Part shown: positions 16,657 to 25,782 of the stretch, piece after piece
How the letters are laid out: each line of letters begins with the position of its first letter
Position numbering within the stretch: the stretch's first letter is position 1
Assembly (NCBI GenBank): GCA_964528845.1
Contig: CAZGVE010000014.1
Coordinates: 11,637 to 75,636 of the forward strand
Length of the DNA: 64,000 bases
Source of the DNA: FEN-1191 sp964528845
GTDB taxonomy: Bacteria > Pseudomonadota > Gammaproteobacteria > Steroidobacterales > Steroidobacteraceae
Reading direction: 5' to 3'
The notes under the pieces: generated by a model
Seen by the model: the letters and a program-made list of their open reading frames with translations, nothing else
What the model was told of the DNA's origin: nothing
Databases searched by the model: none
Translations under genes and position numbers: made by a program

Positions 16657-18669
16657 TCACGCCTGTTCGGGCAGCGAGCGCAGCCGGCCCGTGTTGACCT
16701 TGCTGGGCGAGCGGCCGAAGACGACGCAGTTCTTGCCGTTCGCCTTGGCTTCATACAGCGCCGCGTCGGCGCGCGCATAAATCGAACGCCAGCCCACGTC
16801 CTCCGCCTGGCTCTCGGCGACACCGAAGCTGCTGGTGAAGCGCACGATGCCCTTGGGGCAGTGCACCCCCTCCTTGCCGATCTGCTCGCCGATGCGCGCG
16901 GCGAGCTGGCACAGGGAGGTCTCGTTCACAGCGCCGAAGCACAGCACGGCGAATTCCTCCCCGCCAAGCCGCGCGACGATATCGTCGCGATCGCGGACCT
17001 GTTCCTTCAGGATCCGGCCCATCGCGCGCAGCACTTCGTCGCCGACATCGTGGCCGTATTCGTCGTTGACCTGCTTGAAATCGTCCAGGTCGAGCAGGAT
17101 CAGTCCGTATGGCGTACCGGTCTGCTGGAAGCGCCGGGCGGCCGCCTCGCTGTGCTCACTGAACACGCGCCGATTGGACAGCCCGGTCAGGTAGTCGATC
17201 ACGCTCTCCTGCACCAGGCGCGTATGGGCGGCCTCGAGCGCCTTGACCGCGGCGCGCAGCGCGCTCACGTCGGTCGAGAGCACGTAGAATCCCTGCACTT
17301 CGCCGCCCTCGCCGACGTCAGGAATGTAGCGCACGTCGAGCGTCGCCACGCTGCCGTCGGGCATCGGGATGGAGCGCTCGAAGCGCTGCGCCTGCCCCGC
17401 GAGTGCCTGCAGTGTCCTGGGTTCGATATCCTGGAACTGCGCCTCGCCTACGATCTCGGCCATGGTCTTGCCGACCACATCCTCGGGCGCAATGCCGAAC
17501 CAGTCGCGGTGCGCCTCGTTCGCGAATTCGCAGTGCAGTGAGCGCGAAAAGTACGCGATCAGCGCCGGCACCGCGTTCGCGATCGCCGTCAGGCGCTGCT
17601 GCGACAGCCGCAGTGCGTGTTCGGACTCGATGGTCTGCTTGAACTGCACGCGCAGGGTGTCATTGCGCTCCAGCAGCTGCCGGGTCTGCAGCGCCACCTC
17701 GGCGGCGAGCGAGTCGCGCATGCGCCGCAGTTCCGCCTCGGTCTGCTTCTTCTCCGAGATGTCCTCGATGACCCCAATCAGGAACTGCGGTACGCCGGTG
17801 GGCGAGCGTCGTACGCTGACCGACAGATTGGTCCACAGGTAATCGCCGCTGCGGCGCCGGAATCGCTTGTCCAGCCGGTAGGCGTCGATCCTGCCGGCGG
17901 CGGCCTGCCGGAACAGGGTCATGTTCTTTGCGACATCGTCCGGATGCGTGATGTCGATGAAGGACTCGGCGCGCAACTCCTCGAGACTGTAGCCAAGCAT
18001 CTGGCACAGCCGGCGGTTCGCGCGCATGAACTGGCCGTTCAGCGCGGTGTGAGCGATGCCGACGTCGGCCAGGTCGAAGGTATCGCCGAACAGCCGCTCC
18101 CGCTCGAGAGCGCCCTGGCGCAAGCTCTCGGCACGGACAGCGCGCTCGCGCGCGTGAATGCCGTCCTCGAACAGGCGCGCGAACTCCCAGACCTGGCGGA
18201 TGACGTGCTCGCCGAAGCGGCGTACCCGCGTGTCCATCGCGCACAGCGTGGCGATCGGCTGGCCGGTGAGCGTGTGGACAGGCACGCCCAGATAGGCGCG
18301 GACCTGCGGCGGTCCGCTGACCAGCGCGCTGCCGGCAAAACGCGGATCGGCCAGCGCATCCTCGACCGCCAGCGCCTGACGCTGCGCGATCACGTGGCCG
18401 CAAAACGAGCCTTCGCGCGCCAGGGTCCCGAGTTCGGTACCGACGCGCGCCACAGGCAGCAATCGCGACTCATCGACCAGGCAGATCGCCACGATCGGAA
18501 ACCCGAGGGTCTCCGACATCAGGCGCACGATCCGGTTGCCGGACTCGGCGGCAGCATCGTCCATGAGGCCCGCACTGCGCAACGCGGCCAGCCGCTCGGT
18601 CTCGCAGGTGGCGTTGGGTGCGACGGACGCAAGCCCGCTGCAATCGGCGGAGTCTGGCTGCTGACTCAT
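16657..18669 (-). CDS. GAF-PAS-PAS-GGDEF diguanylate cyclase
   Basis: This is a 670-residue cytosolic signalling protein. A GAF-like domain is at about 25-165 (FPIVAICLVDESRLLPVARV, REGSFCGHVI, AYLGVPV), the first PAS-PAC at about 190-320 (MLGYSLEELRAESFIDITHPDD, FLIGVIEDISEKKQ), a second PAS at about 355-475, and GGDEF at about 500-650. The catalytic motif GGEEF and DYLTGLSNRR are intact, so c-di-GMP synthesis is likely. The position where an RxxD inhibitory site would start (nine before GGEEF) is Asp, so product inhibition through that site is not expected. The ATG at 18669 is used. The downstream neighbour on the same strand is a paralogue without the GAF domain. Confidence 0.88.
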   Translation of the reverse strand: MSQQPDSADCSGLASVAPNATCETERLAALRSAGLMDDAAAESGNRIVRLMSETLGFPIVAICLVDESRLLPVARVGTELGTLAREGSFCGHVIAQRQALAVEDALADPRFAGSALVSGPPQVRAYLGVPVHTLTGQPIATLCAMDTRVRRFGEHVIRQVWEFARLFEDGIHARERAVRAESLRQGALERERLFGDTFDLADVGIAHTALNGQFMRANRRLCQMLGYSLEELRAESFIDITHPDDVAKNMTLFRQAAAGRIDAYRLDKRFRRRSGDYLWTNLSVSVRRSPTGVPQFLIGVIEDISEKKQTEAELRRMRDSLAAEVALQTRQLLERNDTLRVQFKQTIESEHALRLSQQRLTAIANAVPALIAYFSRSLHCEFANEAHRDWFGIAPEDVVGKTMAEIVGEAQFQDIEPRTLQALAGQAQRFERSIPMPDGSVATLDVRYIPDVGEGGEVQGFYVLSTDVSALRAAVKALEAAHTRLVQESVIDYLTGLSNRRVFSEHSEAAARRFQQTGTPYGLILLDLDDFKQVNDEYGHDVGDEVLRAMGRILKEQVRDRDDIVARLGGEEFAVLCFGAVNETSLCQLAARIGEQIGKEGVHCPKGIVRFTSSFGVAESQAEDVGWRSIYARADAALYEAKANGKNCVVFGRSPSKVNTGRLRSLPEQA

Positions 18670-18804
18670 AGGTGCAGTCTCGGTCCGGTCAGGACACACC
18701 GGGCGTGATTATGATCACAGGCCAGGCATGTGGCCATCGGGAGCCACCGCGGCCTATGACGCGCTACCAGATCTTACCGGGTCGGTACGGCCTCGGAGGG
18801 CTTG

Positions 18805-20310
18805 CTACATTCTGCCGCGCTGCAGCGCGCGCAGTCGCCCGGTCGACGTACGACTGTTCAAGTGGCCGAAGACGATACGGTCCTTGCCGCTGGCTTTCGC
18901 CTCGTACAGCGCGGCGTCGGCACGAGCGTAGATGTTGCGCCAGCCTGAATCTTCCACGCTGCACAGGGCGACGCCGAAGCTGCTGGTGAAATGGACCATG
19001 CCACGCGGGCTCGGTACGCTCGCACGGCTGATCTGCACCCGGATGCGCTCGGCCAGCGCGCACAGCGCCGTCTCATCCAGCGGCCCGAAGCACAGTACCG
19101 CGAATTCCTCGCCGCCCAGGCGTGCCGCGATGTCCTCGCGCCCGCGCAGCTGTTCGCCGAGGATCCGGCCGAGCGCGCGCAGCACTTCATCGCCGATGTC
19201 ATGGCCGTACTCGTCGTTGATGTGCTTGAAGTCATCCAGATCCATCAGGATCAGGCCATAGGGGTCGCCCGCGGAGGCGAAGGCCTGCGCCGCCGCCTCG
19301 CTGTGCTCGCTGAAGACCCGCCGGTTGGACAGGCCTGTCAGATAGTCCAGCACGCTCTCCTGCAGCAGCCTGGCGTGAGCGTCCTCGAGCTCCACGAGCG
19401 CCTGGCGCAGCGCAGTCACATCCGTGACCAGCGCATGGAAGCCACGCACTTCCCCGGTCTCGCTGATGTCCGGCACGTAGCGCACATCGGCGATCGAGAC
19501 GCTGCCGTCCGGGCGCACGTGGCGCCGTTCGAAGCGCTGCGCCTGACCGGCCAGCGTCAGCGCCACGTGCGACTCGTTCAGCGCGAACACCTCGGGACCC
19601 ATGAATTCCTGCATCGACATGCCTTCGATCTCTTCGGCGGTGCGGCCGAACCACTCGCGGTAGGCCTTGTTCGCGAACTCGCAGCGCAGCTCGCGGCTCC
19701 AGTAACCGATCATCGCCGGGACGGCATTGGCGATCGAGCTCAGGCGCTGCTGCGACTGCCGCAGGGCATGCTCGGACTCGATGGTCTGCATGAACTGCAT
19801 GCGCAGCGCGTCATTGCGCTCCTGCAGCTGGCTGGTCTGACGTTCGACCTCGGCCGCGAGCGAGTCACGCATCCGGGTCAGTTCCGCCTCGTTACGCTTC
19901 TTCTCCGTGATGTCCTCGATCACGGTGATCAGGTACAGGATGCTGCCGGTGGCGGAGCGCTTCAGGCTCACGGAAACATTGACCCACAGGTAGTCGCCGT
20001 TCTTGCGCCGGTAGCGCTTCTCGAAGTGGTACTTGTCGGCCTTGCCGGCCAGGATCTGGCGGAACAGTGTCGCGTTGTTCGACACATCGTCCGGGTGCGT
20101 GATATCGAGGAAGCTCAGGTGCGAGAGTTCCTCGGCGCTGTAGCCGAGCATTTCGCAGGCGCGCGGATTGGCCCGCAGCAGCTGTCCGCGCACCCCGGTG
20201 TGCAGGATACCGACAGCGGCCAGCTCGAAGGTGTCGCGGAACACCTGCTCGGGCTCCGGTGCGCCGGGCGCGGCCGGCCATCCCGTTGCTTGCACGGATG
20301 GAGGATTCAT
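18805..20310 (-). CDS. PAS-PAS-GGDEF diguanylate cyclase
   Basis: This is a 501-residue paralogue of the gene at 16657-18669, aligned from the first PAS onward (VFRDTFELAAVGILHTG, MLGYSAEELSHLSFLDITHP, a second PAS with PAMIGYWSRELRCEFANKAY, then VLDYLTGLSNRRVFSEHSE and the intact GGEEF). It lacks the N-terminal GAF of the other copy. As in that copy, no RxxD inhibitory site precedes GGEEF (Gly at the Arg position). It should make c-di-GMP in response to a PAS-sensed cue. The 135-bp gap between the two genes and their shared orientation point to a tandem duplication followed by GAF gain or loss. Confidence 0.88.
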   Translation of the reverse strand: MNPPSVQATGWPAAPGAPEPEQVFRDTFELAAVGILHTGVRGQLLRANPRACEMLGYSAEELSHLSFLDITHPDDVSNNATLFRQILAGKADKYHFEKRYRRKNGDYLWVNVSVSLKRSATGSILYLITVIEDITEKKRNEAELTRMRDSLAAEVERQTSQLQERNDALRMQFMQTIESEHALRQSQQRLSSIANAVPAMIGYWSRELRCEFANKAYREWFGRTAEEIEGMSMQEFMGPEVFALNESHVALTLAGQAQRFERRHVRPDGSVSIADVRYVPDISETGEVRGFHALVTDVTALRQALVELEDAHARLLQESVLDYLTGLSNRRVFSEHSEAAAQAFASAGDPYGLILMDLDDFKHINDEYGHDIGDEVLRALGRILGEQLRGREDIAARLGGEEFAVLCFGPLDETALCALAERIRVQISRASVPSPRGMVHFTSSFGVALCSVEDSGWRNIYARADAALYEAKASGKDRIVFGHLNSRTSTGRLRALQRGRM

Positions 20311-20421
20311 GGGTACAAGTGTCCGATCAGAGCGGCTACTTCAAGCGTGATGACCGTCACAACACGGCCATCGCGCGGGCGCCCGCGCCGGTGGCTGCGG
20401 CCGCGGGGACGGACACGCAAA

Positions 20422-20776
20422 TGGTGGAGGCGGCGGGAATTGAACCCGCGTCCGCAAGTCCTAGACTTCAGGATCTACGCGCGTAGCCCATTCTTTGTTT
20501 CTCATCCGTCGCTACCCGAAGGGCAGGGAAGACGCCGGACCAGCGACGGTATCTCTTAGCGGAACCACCCCGTCGCACGGTGGCCCGCGATCCTATGAGC
20601 GCTACCCCTGATTCAGTCGCATAGGCACGAGCTGGTCAGAGGGATAGCTGCGTTTAGGCAGCTAGAGCGTAGTTGTCGTCGTTGGCAACTAGAGTTTGCA
20701 GCAGTGTTTTACGAGGGCCACTGCACCTCGGCACGCCCCTGAAGGTTCGCAACCCACGTCGAAACCGGTCGCCCCC
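20422..20776 (-). ncRNA. ssrA: tmRNA (transfer-messenger RNA, one-piece)
   Basis: The minus strand reads from a 5' GGGGGCGACCGGTTTCGACG to a 3' TTCAATTCCCGCCGCCTCCACCA, the tRNA-like ends of bacterial tmRNA, 355 nt long with CCA encoded. The tag frame at 20654-20686 encodes ANDDNYALAA and a TAA stop, the usual gammaproteobacterial degradation tag with Asp for Glu at position 4. It rescues stalled ribosomes together with SmpB, whose gene lies just upstream on the same strand. The 5' end is where RNase P would cut a precursor. Confidence 0.96.
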
Positions 20777-20793
20777 TTGCAGGAAACACCACC

Positions 20794-20799
20794 ACTATA
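20794..20799 (-). promoter_or_regulatory. Candidate -10 element for ssrA
   Basis: TATAGT on the minus strand lies 17 bases upstream of the mature tmRNA 5' end, allowing a short leader for RNase P removal. The -35 region about 17-18 bases further up (TTCGCG) is a poor match. Transcription from upstream smpB could also contribute. Confidence 0.4.
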
Positions 20800-20839
20800 G
20801 CCGGAATCGCCCGGTACCGCGAATGGACGCAGGCCGTCG

Positions 20840-21307
20840 TCACCCGCGGCGCAACGCCCGGGCGCGGTCGCGTTCCCAGTCGCGGTCCTTCTCGGCGGCG
20901 CGCTTGTCGTGCTGCTTCTTGCCCTTGGCGAGTCCGATCTGCAGCTTGGCCCGGCCGTGTTTCCAGAACAGCTCGAGGGGCACGATCGTGTAGCCCCGGC
21001 GCTCCGTGGCGCCGACCAGATGATCCAGCTCTTTGCGATGGAGCAGCAGCTTGCGGGTGCGTACCGGGTCCGCGATCTTGTGGGTCGAGGTCGTGCGCAG
21101 CGGGGACAGGTGCGCTCCGGTCAGGAAGGCCTCGCCATTGCGCACGTAGACGTAGGCTTCTGCGAGCTGCGCGCGCCCGGCGCGCATCGACTTGACTTCC
21201 CAGCCCTCGAGCGCGAGACCCGCTTCGAGCCGCTCTTCGATGAAATACTCGTGGCGCGCACGCCGGTTCTCGGCAATCAGGCGTTGACTGGTTTCGGGTT
21301 TGGTCAC
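20840..21307 (-). CDS. smpB: SsrA-binding protein SmpB
   Basis: This is a 155-residue tmRNA partner that mimics the anticodon arm in the ribosome. Recognisable parts are IAENRRARHEYFIEERLEAG, LEGWEVKSMRAGRAQLAEAYV, HKELDHLVGATERRGYTIVPLE as rearranged family motifs (KELDHLVG, GYTIVPL), KHGRAKLQIGLAKGKKQHDKR and a basic C-terminal tail ending ALRRG. I use the GTG at 21307 (VTKPETSQ), which gives the family length; an ATG 20 codons earlier adds an atypical extension. The gene is next to ssrA on the same strand, and diverges from ratA. Confidence 0.93.
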   Translation of the reverse strand: MTKPETSQRLIAENRRARHEYFIEERLEAGLALEGWEVKSMRAGRAQLAEAYVYVRNGEAFLTGAHLSPLRTTSTHKIADPVRTRKLLLHRKELDHLVGATERRGYTIVPLELFWKHGRAKLQIGLAKGKKQHDKRAAEKDRDWERDRARALRRG

Positions 21308-21374
21308 CCGCTCATTGTACAGAGCGGGGCGGGTGCGGCTTGAGTGCGGGGCGACGCTCGGCGACACTGCCGCG

Positions 21375-21809
21375 ATGCGTGAAACCGTCCGTACCGCGCT
21401 CGTCGCCCGGCCGCCCGCGGTACTCTACGATCTGGTCGTCGACGTCGAGCGCTATCCGGCCTTCGTTCCCGGGGTCAGCGCGGCTGCCGTGCTCGAGCGC
21501 ACCGGGAATGAACAGCTCGCAAGTCTGACCGTGCAGCGCGGGCCGCTGCGCACGGCATTCACGACCCGCAACCACCTGGTGCCAGGGCAGAGCGTGGACA
21601 TGCAGCTGGTCGAGGGTCCCTTCAAGGTCCTGCAGGGTCACTGGAGCTTCACGCCCGTGGCCAGCAACGGCTGCCGGATCGAATTCCGGGTGCGCTTCCA
21701 GTTCTCCAACCCGCTCAAGTCGGCGCTGTTCGAACCGCTGTTCGAGGACACGGTGGCGGCGCTGGTGCGTGCCTTCGTGGCGCGCGCCCAGGGCTCGAAC
21801 CTGCCGTGA
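21375..21809 (+). CDS. ratA: RatA/Coq10-like START-domain protein
   Basis: This is a 144-residue protein of the polyketide cyclase/START fold: LYDLVVDVERYPAFVPGVSA, TRNHLVPGQSVDMQLVEGPF, HWSFTP, IEFRVRFQFSNPL and the C-terminal helix FEDTVAALVRAFVARA. E. coli RatA was reported to block 70S ribosome formation, whereas mitochondrial Coq10 binds ubiquinone; a role in ubiquinone delivery would suit the respiratory gene content. The ATG at 21375 starts at the usual position. The stop overlaps the GTG start of rnfH by four bases, the usual ratA-rnfH arrangement. Confidence 0.9.
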   Translation: MRETVRTALVARPPAVLYDLVVDVERYPAFVPGVSAAAVLERTGNEQLASLTVQRGPLRTAFTTRNHLVPGQSVDMQLVEGPFKVLQGHWSFTPVASNGCRIEFRVRFQFSNPLKSALFEPLFEDTVAALVRAFVARAQGSNLP

Positions 21810-22084
21810 AGCGGGTGCGCGTACTGTGCGATGCCCCGGGCGGCTTCATCGACTGCGTGCTCGAGCTGCCGGATCCGGCAACCATCGCCGAGGCGCTCAG
21901 CGCTGCCCATGCGCTGCTCGGCCGGCCGGAGCTGGCAGCCCCGGACGCGGTAAGCGGAGTCGATGGACGCGTGCGCCCACGGTCGTACGTCCCCGCGGAT
22001 GGCGAGCGCATCGAGATCTACCGTGCATTGCGCATCGATCCACGCGCCCAGCGCCGGGCACGCGCGCGGCGTGGGCGCGCCTAG
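21806..22084 (+). CDS. rnfH: RnfH-family ubiquitin-like protein
   Basis: This is a 92-residue beta-grasp protein of the UPF0125/RnfH family: VRVLCDAPGGFIDCVLELP, a TIAEALSAAHALLG helix, VDGRVRPRSYVPADGERIEIYRAL and a basic tail. The function is uncertain; it is nearly always paired with ratA. It begins with GTG overlapping the ratA stop, and its TAG stop overlaps the bamE stop on the other strand (shared CTAG). Confidence 0.9.
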   Translation: MKRVRVLCDAPGGFIDCVLELPDPATIAEALSAAHALLGRPELAAPDAVSGVDGRVRPRSYVPADGERIEIYRALRIDPRAQRRARARRGRA

Positions 22085-22500
22085 AAGGGCTGCGGCGCGT
22101 GTGCGCCGCGCGCACTGACCGGCGCGAACGGCGCAGTCTTCACGTCGCTCTGGACGCTCGCGACCAGGTTCTTCTCGAAGCGCACCACGACGTGTCCGCG
22201 CTGCGGGGTCTCGAGCCGCCGGGTCTTGAAGAAAAAGTCGTAGTCCCAGCGCGTATTGTCGAACGCATCCGGCACCATCGGCGTGCCGAGCAGGTAGCGC
22301 ACCTGGCTGTGCGTCATACCAGGCTTGACCTGCCCGATCACGTCCGGATCCAGATAGTTGCCCTGCAGGATCGGCATCCGGTACACGCACGCGCACAGCA
22401 GCGCAGCGAGGCCGAGCAGCACGACACGCGCGGCGCTACGCGCCCCGGCGCCGCGCGTTGCTGGCCGCGCTGGCTGTGAATCGGCGATAATCCCGTACAT
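22081..22500 (-). CDS. bamE: Outer-membrane assembly lipoprotein BamE
   Basis: This is a 139-residue SmpA/OmlA-family protein. The hydrophobic N-terminal segment ends LLCAC, a possible lipobox with the second Cys lipidated, followed by YRMPILQGNYLDPDVIGQVKPGM, then SQVRYLLGTPM and FDNTRWDYDFFFKT, the BamE core. It would sit on the inner leaflet of the outer membrane in the BAM complex that inserts beta-barrel proteins. ATG at 22500 is preferred to one six codons upstream. It diverges from fur across about 50 bp, a very common gammaproteobacterial pairing. Confidence 0.92.
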   Translation of the reverse strand: MYGIIADSQPARPATRGAGARSAARVVLLGLAALLCACVYRMPILQGNYLDPDVIGQVKPGMTHSQVRYLLGTPMVPDAFDNTRWDYDFFFKTRRLETPQRGHVVVRFEKNLVASVQSDVKTAPFAPVSARGAHAPQPF

Positions 22501-22552
22501 CGAATCATCATACCGCATCGTGCGGGCTCCGTCGGTCGCCCCGAGGTACTAC

Positions 22553-22999
22553 ATGGAAGGCAAGGACCTGCGCAAGGCAGGACTGAAGGTTACGCTGCCG
22601 CGGCTGAAGATCCTCGAGATACTCGAGGGCAGCCCGATGCACCACCTGTCGGCCGAGGAGATCTACAAGCGGCTGCTGGACTCGGCCGAGGATATCGGTC
22701 TCGCAACGGTCTACCGCGTGCTCACCCAATTCGAGGCCGCGGGGCTCGTGAACCGCCACCACTTCGAGGATGGCATGGCGGTGTTCGAGATCAACCACGG
22801 CAGCCATCACGATCATATCGTCTGCATGGACTGCGCGGCGGTCGAGGAGTTCGTCGAGCCCGACATCGAGGCACGGCAGCACGCGATTGCCGAGCGCCTG
22901 GGCTTTCGCATCGAAGCACATTCGATGGTGCTCTACGGGCGCTGCAAGCGTGCCGACTGCCCGGCGCGAGTGCAGGGGCGGGTCAAGACCCCCGTGTAG
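22553..22999 (+). CDS. fur: Ferric uptake regulator Fur
   Basis: This is a 148-residue iron-responsive repressor. The winged-helix DNA-binding half starts DLRKAGLKVTLPRLKILEIL and includes IYKRLLDSAEDIGLATVYRV. The dimerisation half has the metal residues in HHFEDGMAVFEIN, HGSHHDHIVCMDC (Cys pair), and a second pair of Cys in GRCKRADCPA. The ATG at 22553 gives the canonical N terminus. No clear Fur box is visible in the short fur-bamE gap, so autoregulation is not evident. It converges on recN with 7 bp between stops. Confidence 0.95.
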   Translation: MEGKDLRKAGLKVTLPRLKILEILEGSPMHHLSAEEIYKRLLDSAEDIGLATVYRVLTQFEAAGLVNRHHFEDGMAVFEINHGSHHDHIVCMDCAAVEEFVEPDIEARQHAIAERLGFRIEAHSMVLYGRCKRADCPARVQGRVKTPV

Positions 23000-23006
23000 C
23001 GAGCCG

Positions 23007-24716
23007 TCATTCGGCGCGCTTCGCACCCGTCTTGCCTGGTACGGCCGCGCCAGCACTGCTGCGCATCTCGAGCGCGTGAGCGCGTGTGCGTGGCGTGATC
23101 TCGACCCCACCGAGCATGCGCGCGATCTCCTCGACGCGGGCCGCCTCGTCGAGCACAGTGATCCCGGTGCGGGTGCTGCGTCCGTCGGTGTGCTTGGAGA
23201 CCCGCAGGTGCTGGTGCCCCTGCGCTGCGACCTGCGCGAGGTGCGTCACGCACAGCACCTGGGCCGAGTTGCCGAGTGCGCGCAGCTCGCGACCGACGAT
23301 TTCGGCGACGGCACCGCCGATACCGGTGTCGACCTCATCGAACACCATGCACGGGGCCGCCTGCGCCGCACAGCAGACCTGCACGGCGAGTGACAGGCGC
23401 GCGAGTTCTCCGCCGGAGGCGACCTTCGCGACCGCACGCGGTGCCTGCCCCGGGTTCGTGCTGACGCGGAATTCCACGCGATCGAGTCCGTGCGGCGCCG
23501 GCTCCGCCGAATCCAGCGGCGTGACCTCGATCAGGAACCGGCCACCGGCCATTCCGAGCTCCTGCATGCGTCCGGAGATCTCCTTGGCCAGCGCCCGCGC
23601 CGCCGCGGCGCGCCGCGCCGAGAGCTGTCGCGCCAGCTCCTGGAAGCGCGCCAGCGCGGCATTGAGCTGACCGCGGATCGCGCCCAGATCGGCGGCCGCG
23701 GTTTCGAGGCCCGCCAGCTCGGCGGCGAGCGCGTGGCCCTGTCCGATCAGCGCCGAGGGCGCGATGCGATGCTTGCGCGCGAGCTCCTCGACCGCGGCCA
23801 GGCGCCGCTCGATCGCGTCGGCGCGCTGCGGATCGATGTCGAGGGTATCGAGGTACTGCTGCAGCGTATGGCTGGCGTCCTTGATGCGCAGCGCAGCCTC
23901 ATCGAGCAGCGGGACCAGCGGGCCCAGCTGCGCGTCGAGCGCGGCCGCGGTACGCAGCCCGGACATCGAGCGCGCGATCAGGACGTGGGCGTTGGCGCCC
24001 TCGGCCTCGTACAGTCCGTCCAGCGCGGCGCGCGCGGCCAGCAGCAGTCGTCCGCGGTTCGCGAGCCGCGCATGCTCGGCGTGCAGCGCTTCGATCTCGC
24101 CTTCCTGGAGCTGCAGCGCCTCGATCTCGCGCTGCTGGTAGCGCAGCAGCTCGAGCCGTGAGCCGCGCTCGTCGGCCGCACTCTCGAGTTCGACGCTGCG
24201 GTTGAGCAGCGCGAGCCACAGACTGTGCGCGGTACGTACCTGGGCGCTCAGCGCCTCGAGGCGCCCGTAGCTGTCGAGCAGCGTACGCTGCGTCGCCGGG
24301 CGCACCAATGACTGGAATTCGTGCTGGCCGTGGATATCGAACAGCAGCGCGGCAGCAGCCTGCAGCACCTGCAGCGGCACGGATTGGCCGCCGAGCCAGG
24401 CGCGGCTGCGGCCGTCGCTGCCGATCACGCGCCGCAACACCAGCTCACCCTGTGCCGGGATCGCATGCTCTTCGAGCAGGTGCAGCAGCTCGCCGGCCGT
24501 CGCGCTGATGTCCGCGGTCGCGCTGATCTCGGCGCGCTCGGCGCCGCTGCGTACCCACTCGGCGCCAGCGCGGCCGCCGGCCAGCAGCTCGAGTGCGTCC
24601 ACGATCATCGACTTGCCGGCCCCGGTCTCCCCGGTCAGCACGGTAAGGCCCGGCTGGAACTCGAGTTCCACCGCCTCGATCAGCGCGAAGTCGCGGATCT
24701 GCAGGTAACGCAGCAC
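23007..24716 (-). CDS. recN: DNA repair protein RecN
   Basis: This is a 569-residue SMC-like ATPase for double-strand-break repair. Walker A is GETGAGKS at residues 29-36, just after LQIRDFALIEAVELEFQPG. A long coiled-coil middle (about 150-370) is rich in Ala, Glu, Leu and Arg. The C-terminal ABC signature region is KVASGGELARLSLAVQ, followed by Walker B MVFDEVDTGIGG and LCVTHLAQVAAQGHQH. The gene begins four bases after the nadK stop, so both are in one operon, an arrangement known in related bacteria. Confidence 0.95.
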   Translation of the reverse strand: MLRYLQIRDFALIEAVELEFQPGLTVLTGETGAGKSMIVDALELLAGGRAGAEWVRSGAERAEISATADISATAGELLHLLEEHAIPAQGELVLRRVIGSDGRSRAWLGGQSVPLQVLQAAAALLFDIHGQHEFQSLVRPATQRTLLDSYGRLEALSAQVRTAHSLWLALLNRSVELESAADERGSRLELLRYQQREIEALQLQEGEIEALHAEHARLANRGRLLLAARAALDGLYEAEGANAHVLIARSMSGLRTAAALDAQLGPLVPLLDEAALRIKDASHTLQQYLDTLDIDPQRADAIERRLAAVEELARKHRIAPSALIGQGHALAAELAGLETAAADLGAIRGQLNAALARFQELARQLSARRAAAARALAKEISGRMQELGMAGGRFLIEVTPLDSAEPAPHGLDRVEFRVSTNPGQAPRAVAKVASGGELARLSLAVQVCCAAQAAPCMVFDEVDTGIGGAVAEIVGRELRALGNSAQVLCVTHLAQVAAQGHQHLRVSKHTDGRSTRTGITVLDEAARVEEIARMLGGVEITPRTRAHALEMRSSAGAAVPGKTGAKRAE

Positions 24717-24719
24717 GCT

Positions 24720-25613
24720 CTAGCGCTCGTGTTCGAGCCCGCCACGGCCCCAGTGAAGCTTCGAGCGCAGCAGCCTGAAATAGTCATAGCCAGGAGGGTG
24801 CAACAGCGTGATCGCCCGCTCGGACGGTTGAATCTCCAGCAGTCCGCCGGGCCGCAGCTCCCCGAGCAGGCGCGCATCGCAGGTGACCTGGGCACTCACG
24901 TCGCTGGAGCCGGTCAGCCGTATCGCGATCTTCGAATCCCCGGGAACCAGGATCGGCCGGTCAGAGAGCGTGTGCGGACTGATCGGGGCCAGTACCAGCA
25001 CATTGAGCCGCGGATCGACGATCGGGCCGCCGCAGGACAGCGCATACGCGGTCGAGCCGGTGGCGGTCGCGACCACCAGTCCGTCGGCGCCGTGCGAGTT
25101 GACATAGCGTCCGTCCACGTGGGTCTCGAAGTCCAGCATGCGGCCGGTTTCGAGGCGGTTGAACACCACGTCGTTGAGCGCAAAGCAGTCGGCAACGCCG
25201 CCACCCGGTGCCGTCAGTCGGGCGTGCAGCAGGCGGCGTCGTTCGTCCGTGCATTCGCCGGCGAGCACCGCATCGACACAGGTGACCATGTCCTGTGGCA
25301 GCACGTCAGTCAGGAAGCCGAGCCGGCCGCGGTTGATGCCGAGCAGCGGGATCCCGGAGTCGCCTACCAGTCCGGCGGCGTGCAGCAGCGTGCCGTCCCC
25401 GCCGATCGCAATAACCAGTTGCGCGCGCGCGAGCAGCTCGGGCAGCGCGACCGACAGCGCTCCCGGCGGAGCCATACCGGCAGGGCCGGTCTCCGGCGTG
25501 AGCACCGTGAGCTGCCTGGCAAGCAGCACAGGGATCAGCGCCTGGGCGCATTCGCCCACCCGCGGGTCCTGGAACTGGCCGACCAGGGCACAGGTGCGTA
25601 TCGACTTATGCAA
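24720..25613 (-). CDS. nadK: NAD kinase
   Basis: This is a protein of about 297 residues that phosphorylates NAD to NADP. It has the GGDGT nucleotide motif (LVIAIGGDGTLLHAAG), INRGRLGFLTD, ALNDVVFNR, and the Gly-rich VATATGSTAYALSCGGPI segment. The family N terminus (IRTCALVGQFQDPRV) is reached from a TTG at 25613; the frame stays open up to 62 codons further but that extension is not family-like and would overlap hrcA. The choice of TTG rests on length and alignment; its ribosome site is weak. It is followed by recN with a 3-bp gap. Confidence 0.9.
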   Translation of the reverse strand: MHKSIRTCALVGQFQDPRVGECAQALIPVLLARQLTVLTPETGPAGMAPPGALSVALPELLARAQLVIAIGGDGTLLHAAGLVGDSGIPLLGINRGRLGFLTDVLPQDMVTCVDAVLAGECTDERRRLLHARLTAPGGGVADCFALNDVVFNRLETGRMLDFETHVDGRYVNSHGADGLVVATATGSTAYALSCGGPIVDPRLNVLVLAPISPHTLSDRPILVPGDSKIAIRLTGSSDVSAQVTCDARLLGELRPGGLLEIQPSERAITLLHPPGYDYFRLLRSKLHWGRGGLEHER

Positions 25614-25782
25614 CGCGAGAGCCTGTTCAACTGCTGTGATGCTGTCCTTGTAGCATGACACGACCCCGTCGGGCACGCGCTCGCCGCGCCTGCGCTTTGG
25701 GGCAGAAACCGGTACCGCGCTGTGCCGGCGGATGGCGGCGCTTGACGAGGCCGCGAGGTGCTGATTAGCTGAAGACTCAACG

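Noticed and set aside
25647..25670. Second sigma-32-like promoter (CTTGTAG-N10-CCCCGTC) before hrcA
   Set aside because: The spacer is too short and the -35 match is imperfect.
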